In this document: positions 21,814-32,469 of the stretch, piece after piece
How the letters are laid out: each line of letters begins with the position of its first letter
Numbering within the stretch: position 1 is the first letter of the stretch
NCBI GenBank assembly: GCA_936450465.1
Contig: OW388305.1
Span: forward strand, 57,464,625-57,528,624
Source of the DNA: Gibbula magus
Lineage: Eukaryota; Mollusca; Gastropoda; Trochida; Trochidae
Length of the DNA: 64,000 nucleotides
Reading direction: 5' to 3'
Position numbers and translations under genes: made by a program
Notes under the pieces: generated by a model
The model's database searches: none
What the model was told of the DNA's origin: nothing
The model's input: the letters and a program-made list of their open reading frames with translations, nothing else

Positions 21814-22959
21814 ATGGATAACATACACACACCTCACGGGCACTTGGCTTATGGAGAAACAGGGGAAGGTTTCTACGGAAATGTTCTATCTGAAGAATGT
21901 ATTTCGTTCCTCGCACCCGCAGTACCGCAGATGTTGAAGCTTATTAGAGACGAGAGACTGCCGGTTGACCAAAGATTATTTGCAGTTGGCGACTACGGCT
22001 GCGCAGACGCTTCAACTTCCGTCCCGTTGATAAGGGACATAATCGATATTGTTCGCAAAGGAAAGGGAGATAACTTCCCCATTACCATCATCTACGAAGA
22101 CCAGGTGAGCAATGATTTCAACTCAGTGTTCAACAGACTTCATGGGGTGATAGATAAACCCAAGAGTTATCTCCCCGATTACAAAAATGTCTACACTTCC
22201 GCCACCGGTTCCAGCTTCTACGAGCAGTGTGTAGCAGACGGCACTTTGGACGTTGTCATGGCGTTTCTTGCACCACACTGGCTGCCAACTCGCCCGACTG
22301 TCTACAAGGACAGTATCTACCGATTTTATAATGCCAGCGAGGATGAAAAGGCTTCGGTTGCTGCTCAGGGGGAAAAGGCATGGCAGCGGTTTCTCCTTCA
22401 CCGCGCCAAAGAGCTGAAACCCGGAGGACTCATGTTTGTATCTACGCCCTGTGAGGACCCGGATCACGGTCCAAACCAAGCTTACATCGGCAACCAGGAC
22501 CTGCTCCTGGCAATGATTCGAATCTGGAAGCAGTACGCTCAGAAAGGGGCGATAACTCAGCAGGAGTTTATCGAAGCTAACCTGAACTACTGCCAGAGGA
22601 CGAAAACTGAATTCAGTGCTCCGTTCGTTGCCAAAGATTCCCCGGTCGTGAGAGCGGGTTTGAAGCTGCTGGGTGTCCACGTTTACCACGTGGAGAGTAT
22701 TTTCAAGAAGCAATGGAGGAAAACGAAAGATACCCCGGACGACAGGATGAAGTTTGCCAGGAACTACGTCATCGCCAACCGACCATGGTCCAACAGCACC
22801 TTTAAAACCGCCCTTTCCTCGTCAAGATCAGAGAAGGAGATAGTTGAAATCGTAGATCGGTTCTACAATGACGTCATAAATGATCTAGGTCAAAAGAGTC
22901 CGGCTGACCTAGAAACGGACATGGTCGTTGGGTACGTGTTCGCCCAGAAGGCTGATTGA
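21814..22959 (+). CDS. SABATH-family SAM-dependent carboxyl methyltransferase, intronless
   Basis: This 381-residue frame has the SABATH (Methyltransf_7) layout throughout. The SAM-binding motif I is FAVGDYGCADASTS at 56-69. EDQVSNDFNSVF at 95-106 matches the family's NDLPxNDFN block. GSSFYEQCVADGTLDVVMAF at 132-151 with HWL at 155-157 matches the SFYxxLFP...LHWLS block, and ELKPGGLMFVS at 200-210 matches the EExxPGGxMVL block. Known plant members methylate small acids such as salicylate, jasmonate or indole-acetate. The animal substrate cannot be read from sequence. It is uninterrupted, of full family length, GC-richer than its flanks, and has its own TATA box and poly(A) signal. It could be an old retrocopy, a gene that lost its introns, or a transferred gene. 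Cytosolic action is inferred from the lack of a signal peptide. Confidence 0.9.
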   Translation: MDNIHTPHGHLAYGETGEGFYGNVLSEECISFLAPAVPQMLKLIRDERLPVDQRLFAVGDYGCADASTSVPLIRDIIDIVRKGKGDNFPITIIYEDQVSNDFNSVFNRLHGVIDKPKSYLPDYKNVYTSATGSSFYEQCVADGTLDVVMAFLAPHWLPTRPTVYKDSIYRFYNASEDEKASVAAQGEKAWQRFLLHRAKELKPGGLMFVSTPCEDPDHGPNQAYIGNQDLLLAMIRIWKQYAQKGAITQQEFIEANLNYCQRTKTEFSAPFVAKDSPVVRAGLKLLGVHVYHVESIFKKQWRKTKDTPDDRMKFARNYVIANRPWSNSTFKTALSSSRSEKEIVEIVDRFYNDVINDLGQKSPADLETDMVVGYVFAQKAD

Positions 22960-23307
22960 TGAACACTTGACTTTAGGAATACAACGTAGGCCTACTGCAT
23001 GCACAAATTAATTCTTTATAGACACTTATATTTTTTTGTTTGAGAGACTCATATTCAAGTGATATATTATCGACAATGTCATTTTATTAAGATGTCTTCT
23101 TAAAACCTGTTCTCGTGTGCTTTTTTGAGCGTACGATTTGCGGCAGCTTCTTATAAACGGACCGTTACATAGCTCGATTTGCGGCTGTTTGACATCTTCA
23201 TTTGCACTTACGAATGTATCGGCTGATGATTTGTTCCTGGCCATACCTTACACTAATTAGGTCTTGAGGATACATTCTTATATCGACGCTTTCGATCGTA
23301 CCATTAT

Positions 23308-23313
23308 AATAAA
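23308..23313 (+). promoter_or_regulatory. Probable polyadenylation signal of the methyltransferase
   Basis: AATAAA about 350 bases after the stop is the first canonical signal on this strand. Confidence 0.45.
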
Positions 23314-24937
23314 AATGGTGCATGTCTTTGATTAAATTCTGATCGTTACAAATGATTTATTTATATTTTCCACAAACTAGTTATGTTTAAGGTGTTATAC
23401 AAAATTGAGCTATTATGTAAGGATTGTTCAATAGAATCCTATGCGAGGGGTTTCGATGGACAGATTTCCATGGATAATCAGCGGTCGTCAACTGCAACCT
23501 TTTTTATATGTCAATCCACTAACCAACTGGGTAGAAGAGTGCAAAACATCCGATAACATGAACAATGATAAAATGGTTCAGCTTTGTAAGTATACATTGG
23601 ATTAGAAATATACCTGTCGTATAGATGTAGAACACATGAAGCATTGCTGTATTTGGGGTGACACTATCTGCAATAATACACATTCTTGGACCATGATCTG
23701 TTTTTTTTATTGCGGATTCGACACCACACCCTCAGAATCAGACACCAACCGCGAACCAACAGCTTGCTCACTCAACCGCCGATACCTGCATATAATCATT
23801 TTGCTGTTTAAATAAGTTTTCTCAGATTGTTTGGTTAGTTAGTTACAGTCAACGCTCATAAGTTTCAGTGCAACAAACATCGACAATGCTGTTTCCTACG
23901 TGAAAATTCAACTATCCCCATACACTGTTAGTTTACTCGGAAGACGCCAGTTCACTTGATCTCGCCTCCCCTCACGTTCACGTAGAATGTTATCAATATA
24001 CATGTAATGCGTATGACTACACATACAGTTTGGGTTCTGAAAACGTGTATTCAGCCTACAGTTGCCGCATGCAGTCAGACCTTAATTACAAACACACAGT
24101 ACTACGTGACATGGAATCATCCTTCAACACAGGCCATGTCACCATGTACTGTATCCCTAATATGTCACTCAACCACATATAATTTGATATCTAAAGTTCG
24201 CAACTAAGAAACTGGGTCACATGCACAGCTACGGTTTGTTGCATGTTTTCTGCACACATGCACACACACATGGTGATTGACGCTCTGCTTCTCACATCAA
24301 CACGTAACTAAAATTAGTATGATCTCACAACCACCACTCGTGGATCCACTATGTCCATGAGATATTGACAAAGGTAAAAGCAATCGACCACAAGTTATAG
24401 CCTAACTTGACAGATAGCCAAGCAACGTTGAGTATTTGAGTGCACCACTGGTTGCATTTTCATGTTACGGCATGCGTGTCGCAAGGGGTAACCTGGGCCA
24501 TGTTCAAGAGAGGTTTCAAAGTTTTCAAATTACTTATAAACCTCTCTTGAACGCGATTGCTCAATAAAGCGCTACGTAGCAAGGCGAGCAAATTTCGAGG
24601 AATTTGCACCGTGTCGTTCAAGAGAGAATGAGCGCTACTTGAGCGCTACATTGAGCGATCAATGAGTTATTATAAGCGCTCCTAGTTTCACAGATGTTTG
24701 CTATAGTTTGACTGTAACTGTTCAGACTAAATATGCCATTTCATAGTGTCGCCTTTAGACTTAGGGGTGCAGCTAGCGTCGGTTGGATATCTCACAGAAT
24801 GACAAAACACAAGTGTCTCTCACATCCGAACTTTATATATCTGAATCAGTTGTATACAGAGTGACGAGGACTCCATATAAGGAGTCAGTTTCAGTCCAAC
24901 GACATCGATATAATATATTTGGCATCATAGGCACACA
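23314..24937. other. Intergenic, one hairpin, no gene recognised
   Basis: A 17-bp foldback, GTTCAAGAGAGGTTT and AAACCTCTCTTGAAC, lies at about 24502-24551. Repeated GAGCGCTAC/AAGCGCTACG motifs follow it. The short frames have no recognisable product. Confidence 0.5.
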
Positions 24938-25514
24938 CATTCTCTTCCCACAGAGGTTAGTCCCTACAGTTTTCCGGTTCTACCCTCTGTTACATTACGC
25001 TTGAAATCGGGAGCGGGAAGGGAGTGTCCTGATTGGTTGCAATTGAATCTAGTTGTGCAATCAGCGACACCGTTGTAAAAGTGACATTTGCCAATGACAC
25101 GTCATAATGATAAAATAAACGTAAGGCCAACGTTTTCTCGTTTCCCTGTGTTTTCCTCGAACTATGCTATTTGATTTTGTGAAAACTATTGATCATAAAC
25201 ATAATTATAAATAAAGAAGACCAAATCAGAGACAAATACCAAAAACAGTTCATTTGCGTTATTTACATCAGACATATTCAAATGACATATGCTAATGAGC
25301 AAGACCCTTCAGAGTAAAATGCCTCGATCTATGAAGTTACCCTGTCGACATGGCCAGATAAAGAATAGTTTTCATTGGTTAAGAACCAGGGATACGGTAT
25401 GAGATGTCTCTTTCCACCGCTAGGGGACTTTGGTTCTGCTCTCAATTTCAAGCGTAATGTAACAGAGGGTAGAACCGGAAAACTGTAGGGACTAACCTCT
25501 GTGGGAAGAGAATG
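24938..25514. mobile_element. 577-bp MITE with long terminal inverted repeats
   Basis: CATTCTCTTCCCACAGAGGT and then about 55 further bases (TACAGTTTTCCGGTTCTACC, GTTACATTACGCTTGAAAT) are answered by the complement up to CCTCTGTGGGAAGAGAATG. The arms are over 70 bp and nearly identical, so this is a young or well-preserved copy. Confidence 0.85.
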
Positions 25515-25857
25515 AGGCACACAAGGCCCAGTGGAAAATTTATGACATGAGATAATTTATGTAAGACATATATGGGACGCGCAGAGTCGAGCGGTCATAT
25601 CAGAACAGGGATTCAGCTTTGAGTGGACTTGCCAGATCAGTCCACGTCACTCTGTATCAAAATGATTCAGATAAATAAATCTTTCATCACCATATTTGTT
25701 ATTGGATGGCGTTTTATACTGGGAAGTTTCAGTTTCAAATGATTCAGTCATTCTGTCAAACCCAGCGGTAGGGGATTTGAATAGCATCAAAACACCTTTC
25801 ATCGATTTTGCAGGTACATTTATATTAATATTCCACACTGTATCACTTTTATTATAT

Positions 25858-25998
25858 GGATAACCCATGATACCGAGGATATGGTACGGTTGTGGACCCT
25901 GATAGGAAGGAAAAACCCGAGGATACGAAGCATCCGAGGGTTTTTCCTGACTATCAGGGTCTACAACCTTACCATATCCGAGGTAGAATGGGTTATCA
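25858..25998. repeat. Long palindrome
   Basis: GATAACCCATGATACCGAGG and TGTGGACCCTGATAGG on the left pair with CTATCAGGGTCTACAACC and CCGAGGTAGAATGGGTTATC on the right. ACCCGAGGATACGAAGCATC through GAGGGT pairs in the centre. Confidence 0.8.
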
Positions 25999-26456
25999 AT
26001 ATTATCAACCGTTTGTAAGTGTAAAACAGGCTACGTGTTATCGCGTTATATTGAGGATCCCTGGCGTTATATTGAGGATCGCTGGGTGATGTCAGCCGCG
26101 CTATATGAGTTTCTTTCGTACCGTGATATCTCTTCTGCCCCCTTAGCGAAGTAGTCAGAGGCGCTGACTCAGTAACTGCAGGTGATAGTGGATACGGGTT
26201 CGAGACGCTCTTTCTGCAAAACATTTGCTGTACATATTCTGTCGTAAACTTATGAAATTTTTCAAAATTAGTCTAAGTTAGTTTCTTCAGATCTTTACTT
26301 TCAAGCCGTCATCTTAACAGATAAATCAGGGTTTACAATCATTATAATTCCTTCTAACTGTGTTTACAATTGTCTGTATAAACCCTCCTGGAAGGAATTA
26401 CAAGGTTGTAAGTCCCTCGTACCGGGTGATACGGTTTAGAAAGGTCGTTTCAAGTA

Positions 26457-26855
26457 TCACGTTATATGGCTGGTAGGTTGATAATCATTGGTAACATACG
26501 ATGCCGAAGTATGATCATAATATATAGCCAAGGGACTATTATATAAAGAATGTATTTCCCGCGCCAACTCTGGTTCTGTAACTCTATCAAATTCTAATGC
26601 AATATTCTTAATTTCATACTTCATTTCCGGGGCTCCTGTAATAACATTGTTATATTCATTAAATGTCAATTCATATTCTAATCTATCCCCCAAAGCTACC
26701 TGAAAGAAAGGCATCTGACTCTCTAGCAATTCAAAATCAAGAGGAATGTAAACTCGATTTCCCAGATATATTGCTTTATGTTCTGTATTTAATTCATTTC
26801 CAAGGGCAGACCCCACCCGCAATCTGGTTACATTTTGTTTTGAGTTGTATCAATT
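26457..26855 (-). pseudogene. Fossil fragment resembling a Polinton/adintovirus major capsid gene
   Basis: The open stretch (a 121-codon frame plus about 11 codons upstream to a stop) has the pattern I associate with the double jelly-roll capsid protein of Maverick/Polinton elements and adintoviruses: YIPLDFELL, then a FFQVALGDRLEYEL block, then EIKNIALEFDRV followed by ELAREI. Family members run to several hundred residues, so this is only an internal to C-terminal piece. An in-frame stop lies just upstream and no other Polinton gene (integrase, PolB, ATPase) was seen. It is best read as an endogenised remnant. The assignment is from pattern memory, not from a search. Confidence 0.55.
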
Positions 26856-26859
26856 CCCT

Positions 26860-28299
26860 GATAATGTAAATTATTTCTTTTCTGTGTAGATCTCCAAAGA
26901 TCCATGTAAGTGTGATATAAACGTACGGGCAAAAGAAAGTATATGGCTCAGTTGTATTTATCATATGTATAATTTTCAAAGTCAAATATCTCGAGTTTTC
27001 GACGTCGTATTGAAAGGGACTAGTTTGTGAAATTAGTCCAAAACATTAAATCAGTCAAAGAATACCTCTACGCGGTTTGATTTTTTTTTTTATCAAAATT
27101 AAAAAATTTAATTTTGAAATTCCCCCAAATTAAGTTTGATAAAACACAACTGTTCATCGACATATAACACATACTCTGTGTGAAAACCAATAAATGTGCT
27201 TCGTCCTGCACACATTTACAACATTTTGAACATGTTAGGGGTCCTGTTGGTGTAACTTTCATTTCTTACCCCCGTCTACTTTAAATAATGATATTTTAGT
27301 TAAGAAATAAAACAGTCACCAATTAAGTTATTCAAACTACTGCCGAAAGGTGTTATTGATTGTGCCATAATCAAATGCATCTCATTTCTTTAAAATATCG
27401 AATTAATCGAAAACAAGTGTGTGATATACTTTCTTTTGCCCGTCAGTTTATATCGCTGTCTTCTATAGACAATACTTCATTACTACTAATTTTAACAGTG
27501 GTTTTCTTTACTATAGAACGACCAATATTTTGTACTACGGTACAATTTTCTAAGTCCTAAGGCGATATGGTGGAGATGAGGGGTAAATCAACAACATCTG
27601 ACCAATACTTACAAAATGTGGTTCCCTCTCAGAATGTGAGAGAATTTCCTTTTGCTAAGTATTGAAACACATTCATACACCTATGCTAAAACATAGAATC
27701 ACACAATTTATATGTAGATAAATATTTCACACTATAACAACACTTTTCATCAATCATTACACTATTATACCAATTGTTTACAATTCACTAACATTTTATA
27801 CCAATATACATTTAGTTTAATTTCAGGCATATATTCATTAATCTATATCACAGTGTATATAGGCGATAATAGTCACCATCGTACAAATCTAAAAGACTAT
27901 TCCACTTCCACGTAAATTACTGCTACTACCAAAAAAAAAGTTTGTGCGCTTCTATCAGTGATTGAATGTATCAATTCACGTCATATAAAGTACCAAGGAC
28001 AAAGGACTATTACTTTGTTGAAAAGTTGTTACAGAAAAGGATGTGTTCAGTATACGATATTCCGGATCGAGAATAATGACTTTCTATTTCTGTAATAGAA
28101 CACAGGTATGGAAAAGGTTTGGAAAAGTAATAGGGATGAAACCGAACAAGGGAAGATTGACCACTGTCGAATAGCTATTTCTGCATTCACAACTTCTGCT
28201 TTGATAACATTCTTCTAAAGGTATACATGTTACTATTAAATAGTGCTCCTCGCAAATAGCCATTCCTTCATTCAGAAGCTTTGGTTTGATAAAGTCTTC
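26860..28299. other. AT-rich intergenic stretch
   Basis: Short frames of about 62-66 codons only. No recognisable protein or strong repeat. Confidence 0.5.
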
Positions 28300-28303
28300 T
28301 TAA

Positions 28304-28644
28304 AGGGTCAGTAGCACGTTTTTTCGCTCAAATAAGTCGATGAAATGCATTTGAAAAATAATTTCACCAATAGTAAAACATCCTTCTCTCTTCGGAAAAT
28401 CAAGTTAAAAATGAGTGTACATGGCTCAGTAAAGCCATTGGAATCGTTTTTGTCATTCAAAATAATACAATGTGTTCCCAATAAAATGGTCGCCATGCAA
28501 ATTTTGCTTTATACGCAGCACCATTATTACTACTAAGGATAATTGGTTCGTGTAATAAGATGCTTTACCCTCTAAAGTAAAAGTTGAGTGACACAAACTA
28601 TTATTATAAATAGGAAATTTGCAAAAAAACGTGCTACAGCCCCT
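28304..28644 (-). mobile_element. TTAA-flanked MITE (341 bp), piggyBac-type, next to the GT92 stop
   Basis: AGGGTCAGTAGCACGTTTTT at the left and AAAACGTGCTACAGCCCCT at the right are bounded by TTAA at 28300-28303 and 28645-28648. The right TTAA ends only nine bases from the stop codon of the GT92 gene, so the element forms its 3' flank. Inverted relative to the copies at 30601 and 31766. Confidence 0.85.
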
Positions 28645-28657
28645 TTAAGGTACATTG

Positions 28658-29582
28658 TTATGGTTTCATGGCCATTCTCTCAAATCGAGTTTTAACGGCA
28701 GTTACAAGTTTGTCTGCAAAATGGAGCATATAGTCATCCCGAGTAAGGGGCGGCTTCATGTGGTCATTACTCTCGGAGCGGTAGTGATGAATGACGGCGG
28801 TATCTTCCTCCACGAACTCATGCCTCCAGCCTGGCTTGAACCGCTTCACGTAGTGGATGGTCATCTCGTCTATAGCGTCCGGTTTGACCAGTGTCTTGGG
28901 CATGATGTATTGTCCATTCGTCTTCATTCGTGTGGTGTACAGTAGAGGGTGGATTCTGAACTCCAGGGCGACGTCTCGCAGAGGAAACCTGGGTGAGGAC
29001 ATATTTAGGAATGTTGGGAAGAAAACGTTACGGAATAACAGGGCTCCAGCCCGGTCAGTTTGACCAAGGTCAAGGTCACTTTTGCTGAAGATGTCGTCTG
29101 CTAGTTGAACAAGTGTGGAGTGTTTCCTTGGAATAATCATTTCATCGAAGTCCATGAAGAGAACGTATTTTGCTGAGCCCCTCTGGGATAGAAGACAGTC
29201 GTGGTAGGTCGACCACTCGGCCCAGAATGTTCTCTCTGACGACACTTCCGGTTGGATACTGAAGTTTCTAAGTTCGACAACTCCTTCTGATACGTACGAC
29301 TCCAAAACTCTGACGATTCTTTGAGTTTGGTTGTCGAGGTAAATCACATGTTTGTCAACACCAAGCAGTTTAAACATCTCCAAGTTCCAAATGACACGGG
29401 AAACATCATCGTATTGGTTTACAAAAGGTTTGATACATCGGGTTAAAGTGTTGTTCTTCTTAGAAGGGGGCCAGACTCGGACTGGTCTTGAGAAAGATTC
29501 CGTGTTTAATCTCTTGAGAGTTACCGATGTAGGTGGACCCAGAGTGGCTGAGACAGGACAGATGACGTAACCGTTTCTGTAT
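28658..29582 (-). CDS. GT92 terminal exon (catalytic domain)
   Basis: Acceptor ATATTTCAG precedes YRNGYVICPV. The exon carries the DFDE metal-binding motif and ends at TAA (28658-28660). Confidence 0.92.
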
Positions 29583-30575
29583 CTGAAATATAACATCATC
29601 TAACCTTAGTAAGAAATCTATGATTGGATGTATTAGCGACCAGTCATTATATTGCAATAATCCTGGATTCCTGGAGTTTTTTTCACAGTATCTATGAAAG
29701 GCATTTTATTATTTTTAAAATCACATATTTAGTAAATTTCGAAAATAAACCAGAATCTGTACGCAAGTGTTTCCTAAGAATAACTGTTGTAAATGTCGTA
29801 AAGAGTTGTCAATTTACATAAGGACGTATTTAAGATTTAAAATCTGACGCATGGACGAATTAACTTTTATAATCGTACACATTGACATTGTTAGGTGTTA
29901 TAAACTTGCACATGGCGAATTTGGGTGGTATAAATTTACACCTGAAATATTTGGGTGGTATGGCATTTTATATGTGCGTATTTGGGTGATATAATGGACA
30001 TATTTGACATAAACTTACACATGAGCGTATGTGGGTGTTATAAACTTACACATGGGCGTATTTGATATAAACTTACATATGTGTGTATTTGGGTGGTATA
30101 AACTTACACATGGGCGTATTTGGGTGGTATAAACTTACACATGGGCGTATTTGGGTGGTATAAACTTACACATGGGCGTATTTGGGTGGTAGAATACGTC
30201 TATGGTACAGTCTGATGTACCCCGTCGTCTCGATCTCGACTTGCTGCCAGTAATCAAGCTTGCACGTGAAGTTGTGAGTTGCATTCTCGTGAACTATCGC
30301 GATGATCTTTATCTCCGGTGTCACTTCTCTGTCGTCATAGTAACCAGCGTAAACATAGGTCATGTTGTCATGGAGCTTTTGGAAGCCATTGTAACCTTCC
30401 TTTGGGAACATTCTCGACGGATCTTTGTCCGAATCCACTTTGGTTTCTCTAGCAGACCTCTCTGTGGAAACTAACGCTCGCCATGTTGAGTAGAGAGAAA
30501 CTATGTAGAGTATGGAACATACTGTGAGGATGTTTCTCCACCCATCCTGGAATAGTGAAGTTGTATATCTTGGTT
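28658..30575 (-). CDS. Glycosyltransferase family 92 protein, two 3' exons
   Basis: Exons 30170-30575 and 28658-29582 join in phase to about 443 codons, reading AHV-YRNGYVICPV across the junction. At the N-terminal side a hydrophobic stretch (ILTVCSILYIVSLYS) looks like a type II signal anchor of a Golgi enzyme, with EIKIIAIVHENATH and GYIRLYHRRILPPKYAHV after it. The catalytic part has RVIWNLEMFKLLGVDKHVIY, the DxD-like YVLFMDFDEMIIPRKHS, and a C-terminal AVIHHYRS, all typical of GT92 (DUF23). Known members such as nematode GALT-1 add galactose to fucosylated N-glycans; the substrate here is unknown. No ATG precedes the anchor and a TAG acceptor fits at 30576-30578, so the first exon lies further upstream (higher coordinates) and was not identified. 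Confidence 0.88.
29895..30190. repeat. 31-bp minisatellite derived from the GT92 exon/intron boundary
   Basis: Units read TATAAACTTACACATGGGCG then TATTTGGGTGG. Spacing is exactly 31 bp for the last three. The unit at the exon end is the real donor; at least four further units at about 30011, 30041, 30099 and 30130 keep ACTTAC (GTAAGT on the coding strand), and older units toward 29900 are degraded. Confidence 0.88.
30170..30575 (-). CDS. GT92 exon with signal anchor
   Basis: Codes the membrane anchor and the N-terminal part of the lumenal domain. It ends at a consensus donor, CATGT then GTAAGT, which is also part of the adjacent minisatellite unit. Confidence 0.8.
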
Positions 30576-30600
30576 CTATGTACGCATAATATTTTTTTAA

Positions 30601-30922
30601 AGGAGTTGTAGCACGTACAAATTTATCTTTTCAAATTTCCCATTTATAATAATAATCTATGTCATTTAGATTTACTTAGAGGGTAAAACATCTTATTACA
30701 CAAACCAATTATCTGTAGTGGTAATAACGATGTTGCCATATTTATGTGAACATACTTTATTATTTCGAATGACAAAAACGAGTCCCATTGCTTAACCGAA
30801 CAATGTACACTCATTTTTTACTTGATATTCAGAAGAGAGAAGGGTGTTTTACTATTGGTGACATAAGTTTTCAAATACATTTCATCGACTTATTTGAGCG
30901 TAAAAACATGCTACTGATCCTT
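30601..30922 (+). mobile_element. TTAA-flanked MITE (322 bp), piggyBac-type
   Basis: AGGAGTTGTAGCACG at the left and ATGCTACTGATCCTT at the right, bounded by TTAA at 30597-30600 and 30923-30926. Internal sequence AGGGTAAAACATCTTATTAC is shared with 31766-32119. It lies just upstream of the GT92 exon acceptor. Confidence 0.8.
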
Positions 30923-30926
30923 TTAA

Positions 30927-31590
30927 GAAACACTTTATCGTTGATTTGTTGGTTCGCAATATTATACGACACCTGTGCACTTGTGGTATTTAGGCTTATA
31001 TCCTCTTTAATTGGAATTATATCATGACAGTTAGGATTGAGTGCAAGTCTTCAAAATCAAGGATGGTTCACTATTTAAAATATATTTGATTAACAGAAAT
31101 ACATACCAACCTTATCGCCATAACGAAAACACGTTTCATATCTAATATGCAAAGCTTTTGTTTGTACAGCATTGTTGACTTGAATGCTCGAAGACAATAG
31201 ATGTGCAATAAAAGTTTAGGTTTGTTTGTCTCAATCAGATTGTGAGTTTATTGCAATCCGTTCTAGTACAAACATCGCGCCTGTTGCTTTTTCATTTTCC
31301 CAAATATTTGGTATATTTAAATGTTGTTGTGTTTTATAATTAAGACTAGAAACAGTTGTGTGTATGGATTTTTTTGTAAATCCAGTTCCCTTAATTACCA
31401 AGAATACAGTCTCAACATGATTGAATCTCCGTCTTAGGAGATGTTGACTACGTTTATTTGATGGTTTTGGATGTTTCAGTACATGCAATGACCTGTGGTT
31501 GCTAGTGTCTATTTTGTTATCGGTCTAGTGATTCCAAATACGTTTCCAACCTGATCATGCAGGGTATGCGATATGCGGATATAAGACCCC
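30927..31590. other. No gene recognised
   Basis: Contains frames of 85 codons or fewer without recognisable domains. It may be intron or upstream sequence of the GT92 gene. Confidence 0.45.
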
Positions 31591-31593
31591 CTG

Positions 31594-31672
31594 ATGGACC
31601 AGTTAGGTCTAGGTTAGTAGACTCCACCGATGGACCAGTTAGGTCTAGGTTAGTAGACTCCACCGATGGACC
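31594..31672. repeat. 36-bp tandem repeat, about two copies
   Basis: GATGGACCAGTTAGGTCTAG then GTTAGTAGACTCCACC occurs twice in direct succession, then begins a third time (GATGGACCAGG). Confidence 0.9.
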
Positions 31673-31716
31673 AGGGGGATACCTTCTGAGATTTATTATT
31701 TCTCAATTAAAAGGAA

Positions 31717-32292
31717 ACTTCCCAACGCAAGGCTTTACTCTTGCCAGACTCCATCACTGATTTAAAGGCGCTGTAGCACGTTTTTTGCAAAAATTATTTT
31801 TTCAAATTTCCCATTTATAATGATAGTTAATGTTATTTAAATTAACTTTAGAGGGTAAAACATCTTATTACACAAACCAATTATCTGTTGTGGTAATAAC
31901 TTTTTTGCGTATAAAGCAAAAATTGCATGGCGGCCATTTTATTGTGAACACAATTTATTATTTTGTATTACACAAACGATTCCCATGGCTTTACCGAAAC
32001 ATGTACACTAATTTTAAACTTTATTTTCCGAAGAGAGAATGATGTTTTACTGTTGGTGAAATTATTTTTCAAATACATTTCATCAACTTTTTTGAGTGAA
32101 AAAACGTGCTACTGCCCCTTTAAGTCTTGCCGTATTTCCATAAGGTTTCCGTGCTAGGAAATCAGAACCAACTATGCATTTCAGGTGCAGCAATCCACTA
32201 TCTAAGCATGATAAAGCAAGGGAAATACTGCAAGGCTTAAATCAGACAGTAATGGAGACTGGCAAGAGTTATACCTTGAGTGGGAAGTTGCA
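31717..32292. mobile_element. Palindromic element split by a TTAA MITE
   Basis: AACTTCCCAACGCAAGGC then ACTCTTGCCAGACTCCATCA at the left is answered by AATGGAGACTGGCAAGAGTT and CTTGAGTGGGAAGTT at the right. The MITE at 31766-32119 sits at a TTAA. Removing it restores the family sequence ACTGATTTAAGTCTTGCCGT, as in the uninterrupted copy at 43432. Confidence 0.75.
31766..32119 (+). mobile_element. TTAA-flanked MITE (354 bp), piggyBac-type, nested
   Basis: AGGCGCTGTAGCACGTTTTT and AAAACGTGCTACTGCCCCT are its termini, with TTAA at 31762-31765 and 32120-32123. Longest of the three copies. Confidence 0.88.
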
Positions 32293-32469
32293 TTAAAGAA
32301 GGCATTTCGATTATACATTAGTTGCTCCTAATTCGAAAAAAGAAGTGCACTGATGATGGACACGAGAACGACAAGGTATTCTGCTTCGTCACAAAGATGA
32401 TGACCTCCTGCTTTGATAGTGGATTGCTACACCTGAAATGCTCTGATTTCCTAGCACTTGGTATTGTCG

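Noticed and set aside
22123..22713. 196-codon frame antisense to the methyltransferase
   Set aside because: Shadow of the real gene, with no recognisable domain, while the sense frame matches SABATH motifs end to end.
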